From Xanthomonas bonasiae (lineage in GTDB: Bacteria > Pseudomonadota > Gammaproteobacteria > Xanthomonadales > Xanthomonadaceae): a stretch of 64,000 bases of DNA. The translations under genes were made by a program, and so were the position numbers. The notes under the pieces are model-generated. The model worked only from the letters and a program-made list of their open reading frames with translations. It ran no database searches and was not told the origin of the DNA. Where the stretch lies: the NCBI RefSeq assembly GCF_017163705.1, contig NZ_JAFIWB010000005.1, positions 1 to 64,000 on the forward strand, read 5' to 3'. Positions 24,707-33,651 of the stretch are shown here, piece after piece. Position 1 is the stretch's first letter, and the number at the start of each line of letters is the position of its first letter.

Positions 24707-25617
24707 CCGCCGCCTTGCCGCCGGCATTGCGGCGGCTGAGTCCGTGGCGCAGCGCGCTGGCCTTGGCATCGGACTGGGCAATGATCGCGCTGTGCTTCGC
24801 CGCGGCGATCCGCTATCCGCATCCGCTGGTGTATCTGCTGGCGGCGCTGCTCGTGGCGCGCACCCAGTTGGCGCTGGCGGTGATGATGCACGAGGGCGCG
24901 CACGGCCTGCTGGCGCGGCGGCAGACGCACAACGACCTGCTGGCGCAACTGTGCGCGGCCGGGCCGTTGTTCCTGTCCTTGTTCGCCTATCGCCAGGGCC
25001 ATCTGCAACACCACCGCGCGCCGATGGCCGACGACGATCCGGTGGCGATCGTGTTCGGCATCGCCGATTACCCGGTCTCGCGGCGTCGGCTGGCGGCGCG
25101 CTTGCTGCGCGATGTCACCGGCATCGGCTACGTGCTCGCGGTGCGCGATGCGCTGCGGCGGCGGCGCGCGCCTGCCTCCGAGTCCTGCAGGCCGGCGCCG
25201 GCCGGCCATCTGCCGTTGGTGCTGGGCTCAATCGCGGTCAGCAACGGCGTGCTGCTGGGGACGCTCGCCGCGCTTGGCCACGCAGGGCTGTACCTGGGCC
25301 TGTGGCTGCTGCCGGCGCTGACCTTCCTGCAATTGTTCGCGCGCATCCGTGCCATCGCCGAACATGCCGGCTATCCGGCGTGCGAAGACCAGCGCCGCAA
25401 CGCCCGCAGCATCGTCCGCCGCAGCTGGCAGACGTTCTTCTGCGGGCCGCACGCCATCCACTATCACATCGAACACCACCAGTACGTGCGCGTGCCGTTC
25501 TATCGGCTGTCGGCGGTGCATCGCTGGATGCGCGCGCACGGGCAGTTGCCTGCCGCCAACCTGTACCGCGGCTACGGTGCGGTGCTGCGCGAGGTCAGCC
25601 GCGGCCCGGCGGCCTGA
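24703..25617 (+). CDS. Membrane fatty-acid desaturase
   Basis: A 304-residue integral membrane protein with the three histidine boxes of the acyl desaturase/hydroxylase superfamily: HEGAH (63-67), HxxHH at 100-104, and HIEHH (255-259), plus H221. Several hydrophobic segments lie between them. The family uses a non-heme diiron centre and O2 to insert a double bond or hydroxyl in an acyl chain. It is the last gene of the operon and translationally coupled to the glycosyltransferase before it, pointing to a glycolipid-type product. Confidence 0.88.
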   Translation: MTAALPPALRRLSPWRSALALASDWAMIALCFAAAIRYPHPLVYLLAALLVARTQLALAVMMHEGAHGLLARRQTHNDLLAQLCAAGPLFLSLFAYRQGHLQHHRAPMADDDPVAIVFGIADYPVSRRRLAARLLRDVTGIGYVLAVRDALRRRRAPASESCRPAPAGHLPLVLGSIAVSNGVLLGTLAALGHAGLYLGLWLLPALTFLQLFARIRAIAEHAGYPACEDQRRNARSIVRRSWQTFFCGPHAIHYHIEHHQYVRVPFYRLSAVHRWMRAHGQLPAANLYRGYGAVLREVSRGPAA

Positions 25618-25674
25618 TCGGTGCGCTGCGGTGCATGTGCCGCAGCGTGCCGATACGCCCGCTGCGAGCCCCGC

Positions 25675-26019
25675 CTACAGCGGTTCTGCCGTGCACAACG
25701 CACGCATGCTGGCCGAGCCCACGGTCTGCCGGTTGGCATCGGTGACCAGCACGTTGGCGGTGATGTAGCCGCTGGCCCTGGGGCAGTAGAAGCTGCAATA
25801 GACCTGATTGGCACAGCTCGCCGGATAGATCACGTTCAGCCCGTTGGAGTTGAACGACCAGGCGTAGGTGTAGGCGCCGGCCGGCGTCACGTCGGCATAG
25901 CAGAGGTTGCTTCCGGTACAGTCGAGGGTGACGCTTTGGGCGCGTGCCGATGGCGCGATGCCCAGCGAGGCGGCAGCGACGAACAGCAAAGCGGCGAGTA
26001 TCGAAACGGCCTTGTTCAT
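25675..26019 (-). CDS. Small secreted cysteine-rich protein
   Basis: A 114-residue protein with a signal peptide cleaved near SARA-QS. The ATG at 26019 has AGGAC at a suitable distance, whereas the ATG two codons upstream is too close to it. The mature part has seven cysteines, one as YCSFYC, and a beta-rich look (YAWSFNSNGLNVIYP, GYITANVLVTDANRQTVGSA). It could be an Ig-like or PKD-like small domain stabilised by disulfides. Function unknown. It is convergent with the desaturase gene. Confidence 0.7.
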   Translation of the reverse strand: MNKAVSILAALLFVAAASLGIAPSARAQSVTLDCTGSNLCYADVTPAGAYTYAWSFNSNGLNVIYPASCANQVYCSFYCPRASGYITANVLVTDANRQTVGSASMRALCTAEPL

Positions 26020-26116
26020 GGACATGTCCTGGCTGAAGATCCCCTGCGTCCGCGATGCTGCCAGATCGTCCGGGCGAAGACGCGATGTCCATCACCGTCC
26101 ACGAAGCGCGGCGGGT

Positions 26117-26136
26117 CGCCACGTCGCGACGTGGCG
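26117..26136. promoter_or_regulatory. Perfect 20-bp palindrome in a 379-bp gap
   Basis: CGCCACGTCGCGACGTGGCG is an exact 20-bp palindrome with no loop. It lies 97 bp upstream of the secreted-protein start (26019) and 262 bp upstream of the gene at 26399. A loop-free palindrome suits a dimeric DNA-binding protein better than a terminator. The rest of 26020-26398 shows no gene. Confidence 0.4.
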
Positions 26137-26398
26137 CATTTGGGATTGATTTCTCGGCGTATCGGGAGATCGATGGCCACGCTTGCAGGGCGCCGGCCGG
26201 CAGATGGATGCACCGCAGCATGGCATTGCCGCGCCGGCGTCTGCCGAGGCGCGTTGCCGGCACGTGAGGACAAGCGCATGCAGCCTCATCGCGCGCTCAC
26301 CCCGGTGGCACGGGGGATTAACCGGACGTTCGCCACTGTGCGATCACCACGGGCCGAAGCAGATGGCCGGTGATCCCAATCACTGCGGAGCGTTCCCA

Positions 26399-27178
26399 AT
26401 GAGCAACAACGAAGCACGCGATCTCAATCGCGATCCCATCTCCGGCACGCCAGGCTCGCATCCGGTCGGCGTCGGCGTCGGCGGCACCGCGGGCGGCGTC
26501 GCCGCCGGGGCGCTGGCCGGTACCGTGTTCGGACCGCTCGGCACGCTGATCGGTGCTGCGGTCGGCGTCGTCGTCGGTGCCGCGGCGGGCAAGGGCGTGG
26601 CCGAACGCATCGACCCGACCGGCGAAACCGAGTACTGGCGCGAGGAGTACCGCAACCGCGACTACGTGAAGTCCGATTACGACTACGAGCGCGACTATGC
26701 GGCGGCCTACGGCCTCGGCCTGCAGGCGCGCGAGCAGTATCCGACCCGCAGCTGGGAAGAGACCGAAACCGAGCTGTCGCGCGACTGGGGCACGCGCCGC
26801 GGCGAGTCGCGCCTGGAGTGGGAGGATGCCCGCCTGGCGGCACGCGACTCCTGGCAACGTGCCGACACCACGTATCGCACCTACGAAGACAGCGACCGCT
26901 ACTACGCCGAGCGCTTCGACAGCGTGGATTACCGCGACGCCGATGCCGGCTACGACGACTACCGCCCGGCCTATCGCTACGGCATCCAGGCGCGCAGCCG
27001 CTATCAGGACCGCGACTGGGACGACCGCCTGGAGACGGACCTGGAAAGCGGTTGGGAACGCGCCAAGGATCGCTCGCGGCTGACCTGGGCGCAGGCCAAG
27101 GCGGCGGTGCGCGAGGCCTTCCATTCGGATCGCTATCACGGCACGGGTCGCGGCACGCCGCCGGATCCGCGCGTCTGA
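26399..27178 (+). CDS. Glycine-zipper protein with duplicated acidic/aromatic repeat
   Basis: A 259-residue protein starting at the ATG at 26399, with GGAG 8 nt upstream. Residues ~23-70 are a glycine zipper (GVGVGGTAGGVAAGALAG, VFGPLGTLIGAAVGVVVG), a membrane-inserting motif. The rest is hydrophilic and Tyr/Asp/Arg-rich, with two copies of a ~50-residue unit: YGLGLQAREQYPTRSWEETE near 103 and YRYGIQARSRYQDRDWDD near 197, each followed by a W-rich helix (LEWEDARLAARDSW, LTWAQAKAAVREAF). There is no signal peptide. Similar proteins are often stress-linked, but the function is unknown. Confidence 0.75.
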   Translation: MSNNEARDLNRDPISGTPGSHPVGVGVGGTAGGVAAGALAGTVFGPLGTLIGAAVGVVVGAAAGKGVAERIDPTGETEYWREEYRNRDYVKSDYDYERDYAAAYGLGLQAREQYPTRSWEETETELSRDWGTRRGESRLEWEDARLAARDSWQRADTTYRTYEDSDRYYAERFDSVDYRDADAGYDDYRPAYRYGIQARSRYQDRDWDDRLETDLESGWERAKDRSRLTWAQAKAAVREAFHSDRYHGTGRGTPPDPRV

Positions 27179-27270
27179 CCCGGCGCATCTCCAGGCCAAG
27201 GCGCCCATGCCTAGTGCCTGGCGATGCGTGCTTTCAGAACCATGAAAGCGTAAGCCTGATATCCAACCTA

Positions 27271-27334
27271 TAGGAGCGGCTTCAGCCGCGACATGCGCCA
27301 TCAGCTGCCCATGTCGCGGCTGAAGCCGCTCCTA
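27271..27334. repeat. REP pair (GTAG-headed), perfect 25-nt inverted arms
   Basis: Left arm 27271-27295 and right arm 27310-27334 are exact reverse complements, with a 14-nt spacer. The core is GGAGCGGCTTCAGCCGCGAC, itself a hairpin (GCGGCT/AGCCGC), with the GTAG head seen in the right arm. This is the form of REP/BIME elements mobilised by RAYT transposases in Xanthomonadaceae. It sits in the 446-bp gap 27179-27624, between convergently oriented genes. Confidence 0.8.
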
Positions 27335-27408
27335 CAGAAATCGGCGCCTTGCACACGAGGCGTTGCTGGTTGCTCCTGGACTCGGACCAGCCCTGCCACT
27401 CGAGTACG

Positions 27409-27477
27409 TGTGGGAGCGACTTCAGTCGCGACGGGCCTTCGCCGATACGTCCCGTCGCGACTGAAGTCGCTCCCACA
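27409..27477. repeat. REP pair, variant core, perfect 27-nt inverted arms
   Basis: Left arm 27409-27435 and right arm 27451-27477 are exact reverse complements, with a 15-nt spacer. The core GGAGCGACTTCAGTCGCGAC is a compensated variant of the neighbouring pair: both hairpin strands changed together (GGC/GCC to GAC/GTC). That indicates selection or copying of the hairpin itself. It may end transcription of the convergent genes, although no T-tract follows. Confidence 0.8.
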
Positions 27478-27624
27478 TTCGTCATGTGTCGCCCTGCATG
27501 CCAGCAATCGTGCGCGCAGTGCAGGAAGCAGTCGGTCGCTGGACCCCTCCCCGCCAAGCAAGCGCTGTTCTCCAGCGGATACGGCACGGCAGATCGCAAC
27601 CGCGCGATCCGCGACCGCTATCGC

Positions 27625-30600
27625 TCAAGCCGCCTGCACGATATGCAGCGCCTTCGGATTGCGCCAGGTCGCCAGCAGCCGCGCCTCGCGCTGCTTGGCC
27701 TCGTGCAGGTGCGCTTCCTTGACGTGGCCGTAGCCGCGGATGTGTTCCGGCACGCTGGCGATCTCCACCGCCAGCGCCAGGTTGTCCGCCGCGAGCCGTT
27801 CCAGCAGCTCGCCCACGGTGCGTTCGTAGTCGGCGATCAGCTGCCGCTCGCCGCGGCGTTCGGCGCTGTAGCCGAAGAGGTCGAACGCGCCGCCGCGCAG
27901 CACGCGCAGCTTGGCCAGCCACTTGAACGCGGTGAACATCCACGGCCCAAACTCGCGCTTGAGGGCGCGGCCTTGCGCGTCCTTCTTCGCCAGCAGCGGC
28001 GGCGCCAGGTGGAAACGCAGCGAATAGGCGCCGTCGAACTGCTGCTGCAACTGGCGCTGGAAATCGCCGCTGGTGTACAGCCGGGCCACTTCGTATTCGT
28101 CCTTGTAGGCCATCAGCTTGAACGCGTAGCGCGCCACCGCCTCGGTCAAGGCGGTGGAACCGGCGGCGACGCGCTGCTCGGCCTCGCGCACGCGTTCCAC
28201 CAGCGCGGCGTAGCGCGCGGCGTAGGCGGCGTCCTGGTAGTCGACCAGGAACGCGCGGCGGCGCGCGACCAGTTCGTGCAGCGAGCGCGACAGGCGGCTG
28301 TCGTCCAGCGGCGCATGGCCGCTGTCGCCGGCATCGCCGGCGGCGGGCAGGTCGCGTGCCTGGCGCGCGTTGTGCGGATTGCGCGGCGCGGCGCTGGCGC
28401 CGCCCTCGTGGCCTTCCCACTCGCCGGGCGGCAGCTGCTGCAGCCGCTGCGCGGCGGGTTCGGCGCCGGCCGCGACGCTGCCGGGCATGCCCGCGGCCTG
28501 CTGCACCGCGGGCAGGTCCAGCGCCGCCAGGCGGCCCCAGGCGAAGGCCTGCTGGTTCATCGCCACCGCGGCGCCGTTGAGTTCGATCGCCCGCATCAGC
28601 GCGTCGTGCGACAGCGGCACCAGCCCCTGCTGCCAGGCGTAGCCGAGCATGAACAGGTTGCTGGCGATGGCGTCGCCGAGCAGCGCGGTGGCCAGTTGCG
28701 TGGCGTCGAGCAGCAAGGGCTCGCGCCCGCCCAGGGCCAGACGCACGCCGGCGACGATGTCGGCGGCGGGGAACTGCATGTCCGGGTGCGTGGTGAAGGT
28801 GCCGGGCATCGCCTCGTAGGTGTTGAGCACCACCTGCGAGCGGTCGCCGCGCACCTTGGACAGCGCCCAGTAGTCGTTGACCACCACCATGTCGCAGCCC
28901 AGCACCAGATCGGCCTCGCCGGCGGCGATGCGCACCGCGTGCAGGTCCTCGGGCTGGCGCGCCAGGCGGATATGGGTGGTGACCGCGCCGCCCTTCTGCG
29001 CCAGCCCGGTCTGGTCGAGCACGCTGGCGCCCTTGCCTTCCAGGTGTCCGGCCATGCCCAGCAGCGCGCCGATGGTGACCACGCCGGTGCCGCCGACGCC
29101 GGTGATCAGGATGTTCCAGGGCTGCGCCAGGTCGCTGCGGAACACCGGCGGCGGCAGGTCCTGCAGCAGCGTGGCCGCGTCGGCCTTGCGGCCCTTGCGC
29201 ATCGCTCCGCCATGCACGGTGACGAAGCTGGGGCAGAAGCCGGAGACGCAGGAGTAGTTCTTGTTGCAGCCGGACTGGTCGATCTGCCGCTTGCGCCCGA
29301 ACTCGGTCTCCTTCGGCAGCACCGACACGCAGAAGCTCTTCTCGCCGCAGTCGCCGCAGCCTTCGCAGACCAGCGAGTTGACCAGCACCCGCTTGGCCGG
29401 ATCGGGCAGCTTGCCGCGCTTGCGCCGGCGCCGCTTCTCGGTGGCGCAGGTCTGGTCGTAGATCAGGATGCTGGTGCCCTTGACCTCGCGCAGGCGCTTC
29501 TGCACCGCGTCCAGCTCGCTGCGGTCGTGGAACTCGACGTCGCTGGGGAACTGCTCGCGGCGCCGCGTCCACTTGCCGATGTCGTCGCTGACCAGGGCGA
29601 TGCTGTGCACGCCTTCGGCACGCATCTGCCGGGCGATGTCGGGCACGCTCAACGTGCCGTCCACCGGCTGCCCGCCGGTCATCGCCACCGCGTCGTTGTA
29701 GAGGATCTTGTAGGTGATGTTGACGCCGGCGGCGATCGACTGCCGGATCGCCAGCGAGCCGCTGTGGAAATAGGTGCCGTCGCCCAGGTTCTGGAACACG
29801 TGCGGGGTGTCGGTGAACGGCGCCTGCCCGGCCCAGGTCACGCCTTCGCCGCCCATGTGGGTGAAGGTGTCGGTGGAGCGGTCCATCCACGTCACCATGT
29901 AGTGGCAGCCGATCCCGCCGAGCGCGCGCGAGCCCTCCGGCACCACGGTGGAGGTGTTGTGCGGGCAGCCGGAGCAGTAGTGCGGCACGCGCGGGAAATT
30001 GGCGCGCGGCAGGGCCATTTCCGCTTCCTTGGCCTCCATCCAGCGCAGCCGCTGCTCGATCGACTCGGTATTGAAGAACCGCTGGATGCGCTTGCCGATC
30101 ACCGCGGCGATGGTCGCCGGGGTCAGTTCGCCGGTGGACGGCAGGATCCATTCGCCGGCTTCGTCGTACTTGCCGACGATGCTCGGGCGCGGACCGGCGC
30201 TGGCCGGCCAGTTGTAGAACTGTTCCTTCATCTGCCGCTCGATGAAGGCCTTCTTCTCCTCCACCACCACGATGTCGTCCAGGCCCTGCGCGAACGCGGC
30301 GATGCCGATCGGCTCCAGCGGCCAGGTCATGCCGACCTTGTACACGCGGATGCCGATGTCGCGGCAGGCGCGTTCGTCCAGGCCCAGGTATTCCAGCGCC
30401 TGCAGCACGTCCAGGTAGCTCTTGCCGGTGGTGACGATGCCCAGCCGCGCATGCGGCGAATCCATCACCGTGCGGTCCACGCCGTTGGCGCGGGCGAAAG
30501 CCTGCGCGGCGCGCACTGCGTAACGGTGCAGGCGCATCTCCTGGTCCAGCGGCGGATCCGGCCAGCGGATGTTGAGCCCGCCCGGCGGCAATGCGAAATC

Positions 30601-31332
30601 CTCCGGCAGCACGATCTGCCGCGCGAACGGATCCACCTCCACCGAGGCCGAGGATTCCACCGTCTCGGCGATGGTCTTGAAGCCGATCCAGCGCCCGGTG
30701 TAGCGGCTCATCGCCCAGCCGAGCAGGCCCAGGTCGAGGATGTCCTGCACCCCGGCCGGGTTGAGCACCGGCATCATCGCGCTGACGAATTCCTCCTCCG
30801 AGCCGTGCGGCAGGGTCGAACTGCGGCAGGCGTGGTCGTCGGCGGCCAGCGCCAGCACGCCGCCGTGGCGCGAGGTGCCGGCGGCGTTGCCGTGCTTGAA
30901 CACGTCGCCGCAGCGGTCCACGCCCGGGCCCTTGCCGTACCACATCGCGTACACGCCATCCACGCGCGCGCCGGGGAACAGGTTGGTCTGCTGCGTGCCC
31001 CACACCATGGTCGCGCCCAGGTCCTCGTTGAGGCCGGGCTGGAACTTCACGTTGGCCGCGTCCAGGTGCTTACGTGCGCGCCACAGTTCCAGGTCGAAGC
31101 CGCCCAGCGGGCTGCCGCGGTAGCCGCTGACGAAGCCGCCGGTGTTGAGTCCGGCGGCGCGGTCGCGCAACTGCTGCATCAGCGGCAGGCGCACCAGCGC
31201 CTGCACGCCGGACAGATAGATGCGGCCGTCGGTGCGGGTGTACTTGTGCTCCAGGGTGTAGCCGCTATCCACGCTGTCGGCGGCTGGTGTGGCGAGGGAG
31301 GACGGCGGACGCGGATCGGCGATGCGGTTCAT
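27625..31332 (-). CDS. Indolepyruvate ferredoxin oxidoreductase, fused single-chain type
   Basis: A 1235-residue enzyme that oxidatively decarboxylates indolepyruvate and related aryl-pyruvates to acyl-CoA using thiamine diphosphate and ferredoxin. The N-terminal half carries the pyrimidine- and diphosphate-binding domains (GGIGCHYMVTWMDRSTDTFT near the middle). A cysteine-rich iron-sulfur segment follows (CEGCGDCGEKSFC and later cysteines, about residues 650-700), then the gamma-type domain beginning ILITGVGGTGVVTIGALLG. The alpha, beta and gamma parts that are separate in archaea are fused here. The ATG at 31332 gives MNRIADPRPP; the open frame to 31542 lacks a good start. Divergent from the gene at 31493. 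Confidence 0.92.
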   Translation of the reverse strand: MNRIADPRPPSSLATPAADSVDSGYTLEHKYTRTDGRIYLSGVQALVRLPLMQQLRDRAAGLNTGGFVSGYRGSPLGGFDLELWRARKHLDAANVKFQPGLNEDLGATMVWGTQQTNLFPGARVDGVYAMWYGKGPGVDRCGDVFKHGNAAGTSRHGGVLALAADDHACRSSTLPHGSEEEFVSAMMPVLNPAGVQDILDLGLLGWAMSRYTGRWIGFKTIAETVESSASVEVDPFARQIVLPEDFALPPGGLNIRWPDPPLDQEMRLHRYAVRAAQAFARANGVDRTVMDSPHARLGIVTTGKSYLDVLQALEYLGLDERACRDIGIRVYKVGMTWPLEPIGIAAFAQGLDDIVVVEEKKAFIERQMKEQFYNWPASAGPRPSIVGKYDEAGEWILPSTGELTPATIAAVIGKRIQRFFNTESIEQRLRWMEAKEAEMALPRANFPRVPHYCSGCPHNTSTVVPEGSRALGGIGCHYMVTWMDRSTDTFTHMGGEGVTWAGQAPFTDTPHVFQNLGDGTYFHSGSLAIRQSIAAGVNITYKILYNDAVAMTGGQPVDGTLSVPDIARQMRAEGVHSIALVSDDIGKWTRRREQFPSDVEFHDRSELDAVQKRLREVKGTSILIYDQTCATEKRRRRKRGKLPDPAKRVLVNSLVCEGCGDCGEKSFCVSVLPKETEFGRKRQIDQSGCNKNYSCVSGFCPSFVTVHGGAMRKGRKADAATLLQDLPPPVFRSDLAQPWNILITGVGGTGVVTIGALLGMAGHLEGKGASVLDQTGLAQKGGAVTTHIRLARQPEDLHAVRIAAGEADLVLGCDMVVVNDYWALSKVRGDRSQVVLNTYEAMPGTFTTHPDMQFPAADIVAGVRLALGGREPLLLDATQLATALLGDAIASNLFMLGYAWQQGLVPLSHDALMRAIELNGAAVAMNQQAFAWGRLAALDLPAVQQAAGMPGSVAAGAEPAAQRLQQLPPGEWEGHEGGASAAPRNPHNARQARDLPAAGDAGDSGHAPLDDSRLSRSLHELVARRRAFLVDYQDAAYAARYAALVERVREAEQRVAAGSTALTEAVARYAFKLMAYKDEYEVARLYTSGDFQRQLQQQFDGAYSLRFHLAPPLLAKKDAQGRALKREFGPWMFTAFKWLAKLRVLRGGAFDLFGYSAERRGERQLIADYERTVGELLERLAADNLALAVEIASVPEHIRGYGHVKEAHLHEAKQREARLLATWRNPKALHIVQAA

Positions 31333-31492
31333 GGCTTGCCTGGAGATGGAAGGCTGGCGCGCGCCCGGCGCAGGCCAGGCACGATCCCCCGATTGTATCA
31401 GCGGCATTTTGTGCGCCCGCCCCTCGCCCCCGGCGGCGGACGCGGTTAGGATGCGGATGGGGGAGGGGACCACCTCCAAGGGGTTGTCAGCA

Positions 31493-32131
31493 GTGAATGC
31501 ACATAAATACGCACTGGCCGCGATGCTGGCCTGGGTGGGCATGGCCGCGGTCGATGCGCACGCGCAGGCCTTGCCGGCGCCGAAGGAGTTCTATTTCGAC
31601 CAGGACCGCAGCACCACGCGGCCGGTGACGGCGATCGCCGGCAGCGGCGAGGCGCTGGTCGATCGCCTCGCCAGCACCGTGCAACGCGATCCGAACGCGG
31701 TCGAGGCGCGCGCGCAGCTGGCGGCGATCGCGATGGCCGGCGGGCGCCGCGAACTGGGCGAAGAGCTGTACCAGACGGCGCTGCGCGCGCTGAGCGCCGG
31801 CGCGCAGCGCCGCCAGATCGAGTGGAACTACGGCTGGGACCTGTTGCGTGGCGGCGACCCGGCGCGCGCGCTGGCGCAGTGGAGCGGCCTGGTCAACGGC
31901 CGTCCGGCGGCGCCGGACTGGGTGCCGCCGACGCTGGCGCTGGTGCTGTGGCGGCTGGACCGCAAGGACGAGGCGGTGAAGTGGTACGCCGCCGCCGTGC
32001 GCACCTGGCCGGACCAGTGGGGCGCTGGCGCCGACTTCGCCAAGCTGCTGCCGGCCTGGCGCGACGACGAACGCGCCACCCTGGCCGACGTGCAGGCCGC
32101 CTGGCAGGCCAAGCCGCCTGCCTGGCCTTGA
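31493..32131 (+). CDS. Exported TPR-like protein of unknown function
   Basis: A 212-residue protein with a signal peptide (cut near DAHA-QA). The start is the GTG at 31493, about nine nt after AAGGGG; an in-frame TTG at 31484 is also possible. The mature part is helical with TPR-like repeats (VEARAQLAAIAMAGGRRELGE, LDRKDEAVKWYAAAVRTWPD). It is likely periplasmic. I do not recognise a specific family. Confidence 0.75.
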   Translation: MNAHKYALAAMLAWVGMAAVDAHAQALPAPKEFYFDQDRSTTRPVTAIAGSGEALVDRLASTVQRDPNAVEARAQLAAIAMAGGRRELGEELYQTALRALSAGAQRRQIEWNYGWDLLRGGDPARALAQWSGLVNGRPAAPDWVPPTLALVLWRLDRKDEAVKWYAAAVRTWPDQWGAGADFAKLLPAWRDDERATLADVQAAWQAKPPAWP

Positions 32132-32244
32132 GTTGCGCTTGCCTTCGAGCTGTGGCCTGAGTCGCCGCCGCCGCAGCTAGCGATGGCGCGGTTGGGCTGC
32201 TGCGGGAGGGTCTTCGGCTCCGACGCTGTGCGCGGTCGTCGGGT

Positions 32245-32533
32245 GCATCGCTTCGTTCGTCGCGGCTGAAGCCGCTCCTACAGGGGCTTGCGCGAAGCCG
32301 GCCGGGTGCGCTGTGGGAGGGGCTTCAGCCCCGACGCGGGACCGCTGCATGGGCCAGCGCCGCCACGCCGCGCTCCACCGCACGGGCATATCCGAAACCG
32401 AAGGTGCATCGCTTCGTTCGTCGCGGCTGAAGCCGCTCCTACAGGGGCTTGCGCGAAGCCGGCACGGTGCACTGTGGGAGGGGCTTCAGCCCCGACGCGG
32501 GAATGCTGCATGCGCCCGCGCCGCCACGCCGCG
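32245..32533. repeat. Duplicated ~128-bp unit carrying inverted REP elements
   Basis: A unit beginning GCATCGCTTCGTTCGTCGCG occurs at 32245 and again at 32406 (161-bp period). Each copy holds a reverse-orientation REP (CGGCTGAAGCCGCTCCTAC) and, ~35 bp on, a forward REP of a third core type (GTGGGAGGGGCTTCAGCCCC). It is the main content of the 484-bp gap 32132-32615; no gene is supported in it. Confidence 0.85.
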
Positions 32534-32615
32534 CGCAGCGGTGCATGCGATCGACCGGCGCTGCCCGCAGCGCATGCGATGATGCCGGCGTACCCGCCAG
32601 ATTCCCGTTGTACCG

Positions 32616-33530
32616 ATGGCTTTCGACGCGTTCGCCCTGATCCTGGCCATGTTGGCGCTCGGCAAGCTGTTCGCGCGCCTGCGCGTGTTGCCGGCCAACA
32701 CCACCGAAGTGCTCAACGGCGTGGTGCTGTACCTGTGCCTGCCGGCCTCGGTGCTGATCTACGTGCCGCGCCTGCAGTTGAACCTGTCCCTGCTCGGGCT
32801 GATGGTCACCCCGTGGCTGTTGGCCGGCGTCACCGTGCTGGCGGTGCTGGCGCTGCGCCGGCCGCTGCGCCTGCGCCGCGAGGAACACGCGGCGCTGCTG
32901 TTGTGCGTGGGCCTGAGCAATTCCAGCTTCATCGGCTATCCGATGGTGCGCGCGCTGCTCGGCGAGACGGCGCTGCCGTATGCGGTGGTCTACGACCAGT
33001 TCGGCACCTTCGTGCTGCTGTCCAGCTTCGGCCTGTACGTGCTGGCCCGCTACGGCGGCGAGACCCCGCCGTCGCTGCGGCAGACGCTGCTGCGCATGGC
33101 GCGCTTCCCGCCGCTGTGGGCGCTGGCGTTCGCGCTGACCCTGATGCCGGCGCAGCCGCCGGCGTGGATCGCCTCGGGCCTGCAACACCTGGCCGATGCG
33201 ATGCTGCCGCTGGTGATGCTGGCGGTGGGTTTCTCGATCCAGTTGCGGTTGCCGCGCGAGGAACTCAAGCCGCTCGCCGCCGGCCTGCTGCTGAAGCTGC
33301 TGCTGTTGCCGGCGCTGGCCTGGCCGCTGTCGTGGGCGCTGGGCCTGCGCGGACAGGCGCTGCAGGCCAACGTGCTCGAGTCGGCGATGCCGACGATGAT
33401 CACCGCCGCGGCGCTGGCGATCTCGCACCGGCTGGCGCCGCGGCTGGCGGCGGCGTTGGTCGGTTACGGCATCCTGTTGTCGCTGGCCACGCTGCCGGCG
33501 TGGGCGTGGCTGCTCGGGGCGCTGGGCTGA
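32616..33530 (+). CDS. AEC family (auxin efflux carrier-like) permease
   Basis: A 304-residue inner-membrane protein with about ten hydrophobic segments in two five-helix halves. The first half includes VLNGVVLYLCLPASVLI and GLSNSSFIGYPMVRALLG, and the second PMLITAA-like MPTMITAAALA. These are the AEC/PIN signatures. Bacterial members export or exchange small organic acids; the substrate is unknown. It is convergent with the AAA+ ATPase gene downstream. Confidence 0.9.
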   Translation: MAFDAFALILAMLALGKLFARLRVLPANTTEVLNGVVLYLCLPASVLIYVPRLQLNLSLLGLMVTPWLLAGVTVLAVLALRRPLRLRREEHAALLLCVGLSNSSFIGYPMVRALLGETALPYAVVYDQFGTFVLLSSFGLYVLARYGGETPPSLRQTLLRMARFPPLWALAFALTLMPAQPPAWIASGLQHLADAMLPLVMLAVGFSIQLRLPREELKPLAAGLLLKLLLLPALAWPLSWALGLRGQALQANVLESAMPTMITAAALAISHRLAPRLAAALVGYGILLSLATLPAWAWLLGALG

Positions 33531-33651
33531 CGCTTCCGTTTCGCGCGATCGCGCGTGTGGCCCCGTAGGCGGCGCTAAGACGGCACTACCGGCAAAACCC
33601 CCGATCGAGGGTGAAGCACCTCCCGCAGCGAAACGGAACCCAGCCGGACAC

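Noticed and set aside
27409-27477. Rho-independent terminator
   Set aside because: The stem is strong but lacks a T-tract and belongs to the REP family; listed as a repeat instead.
27349-31449. 1366-codon open frame on the plus strand
   Set aside because: It is antisense to the indolepyruvate ferredoxin oxidoreductase gene, an artefact of high GC with few stops. Its translation is His/Arg/Gln/Ala-rich without domains.
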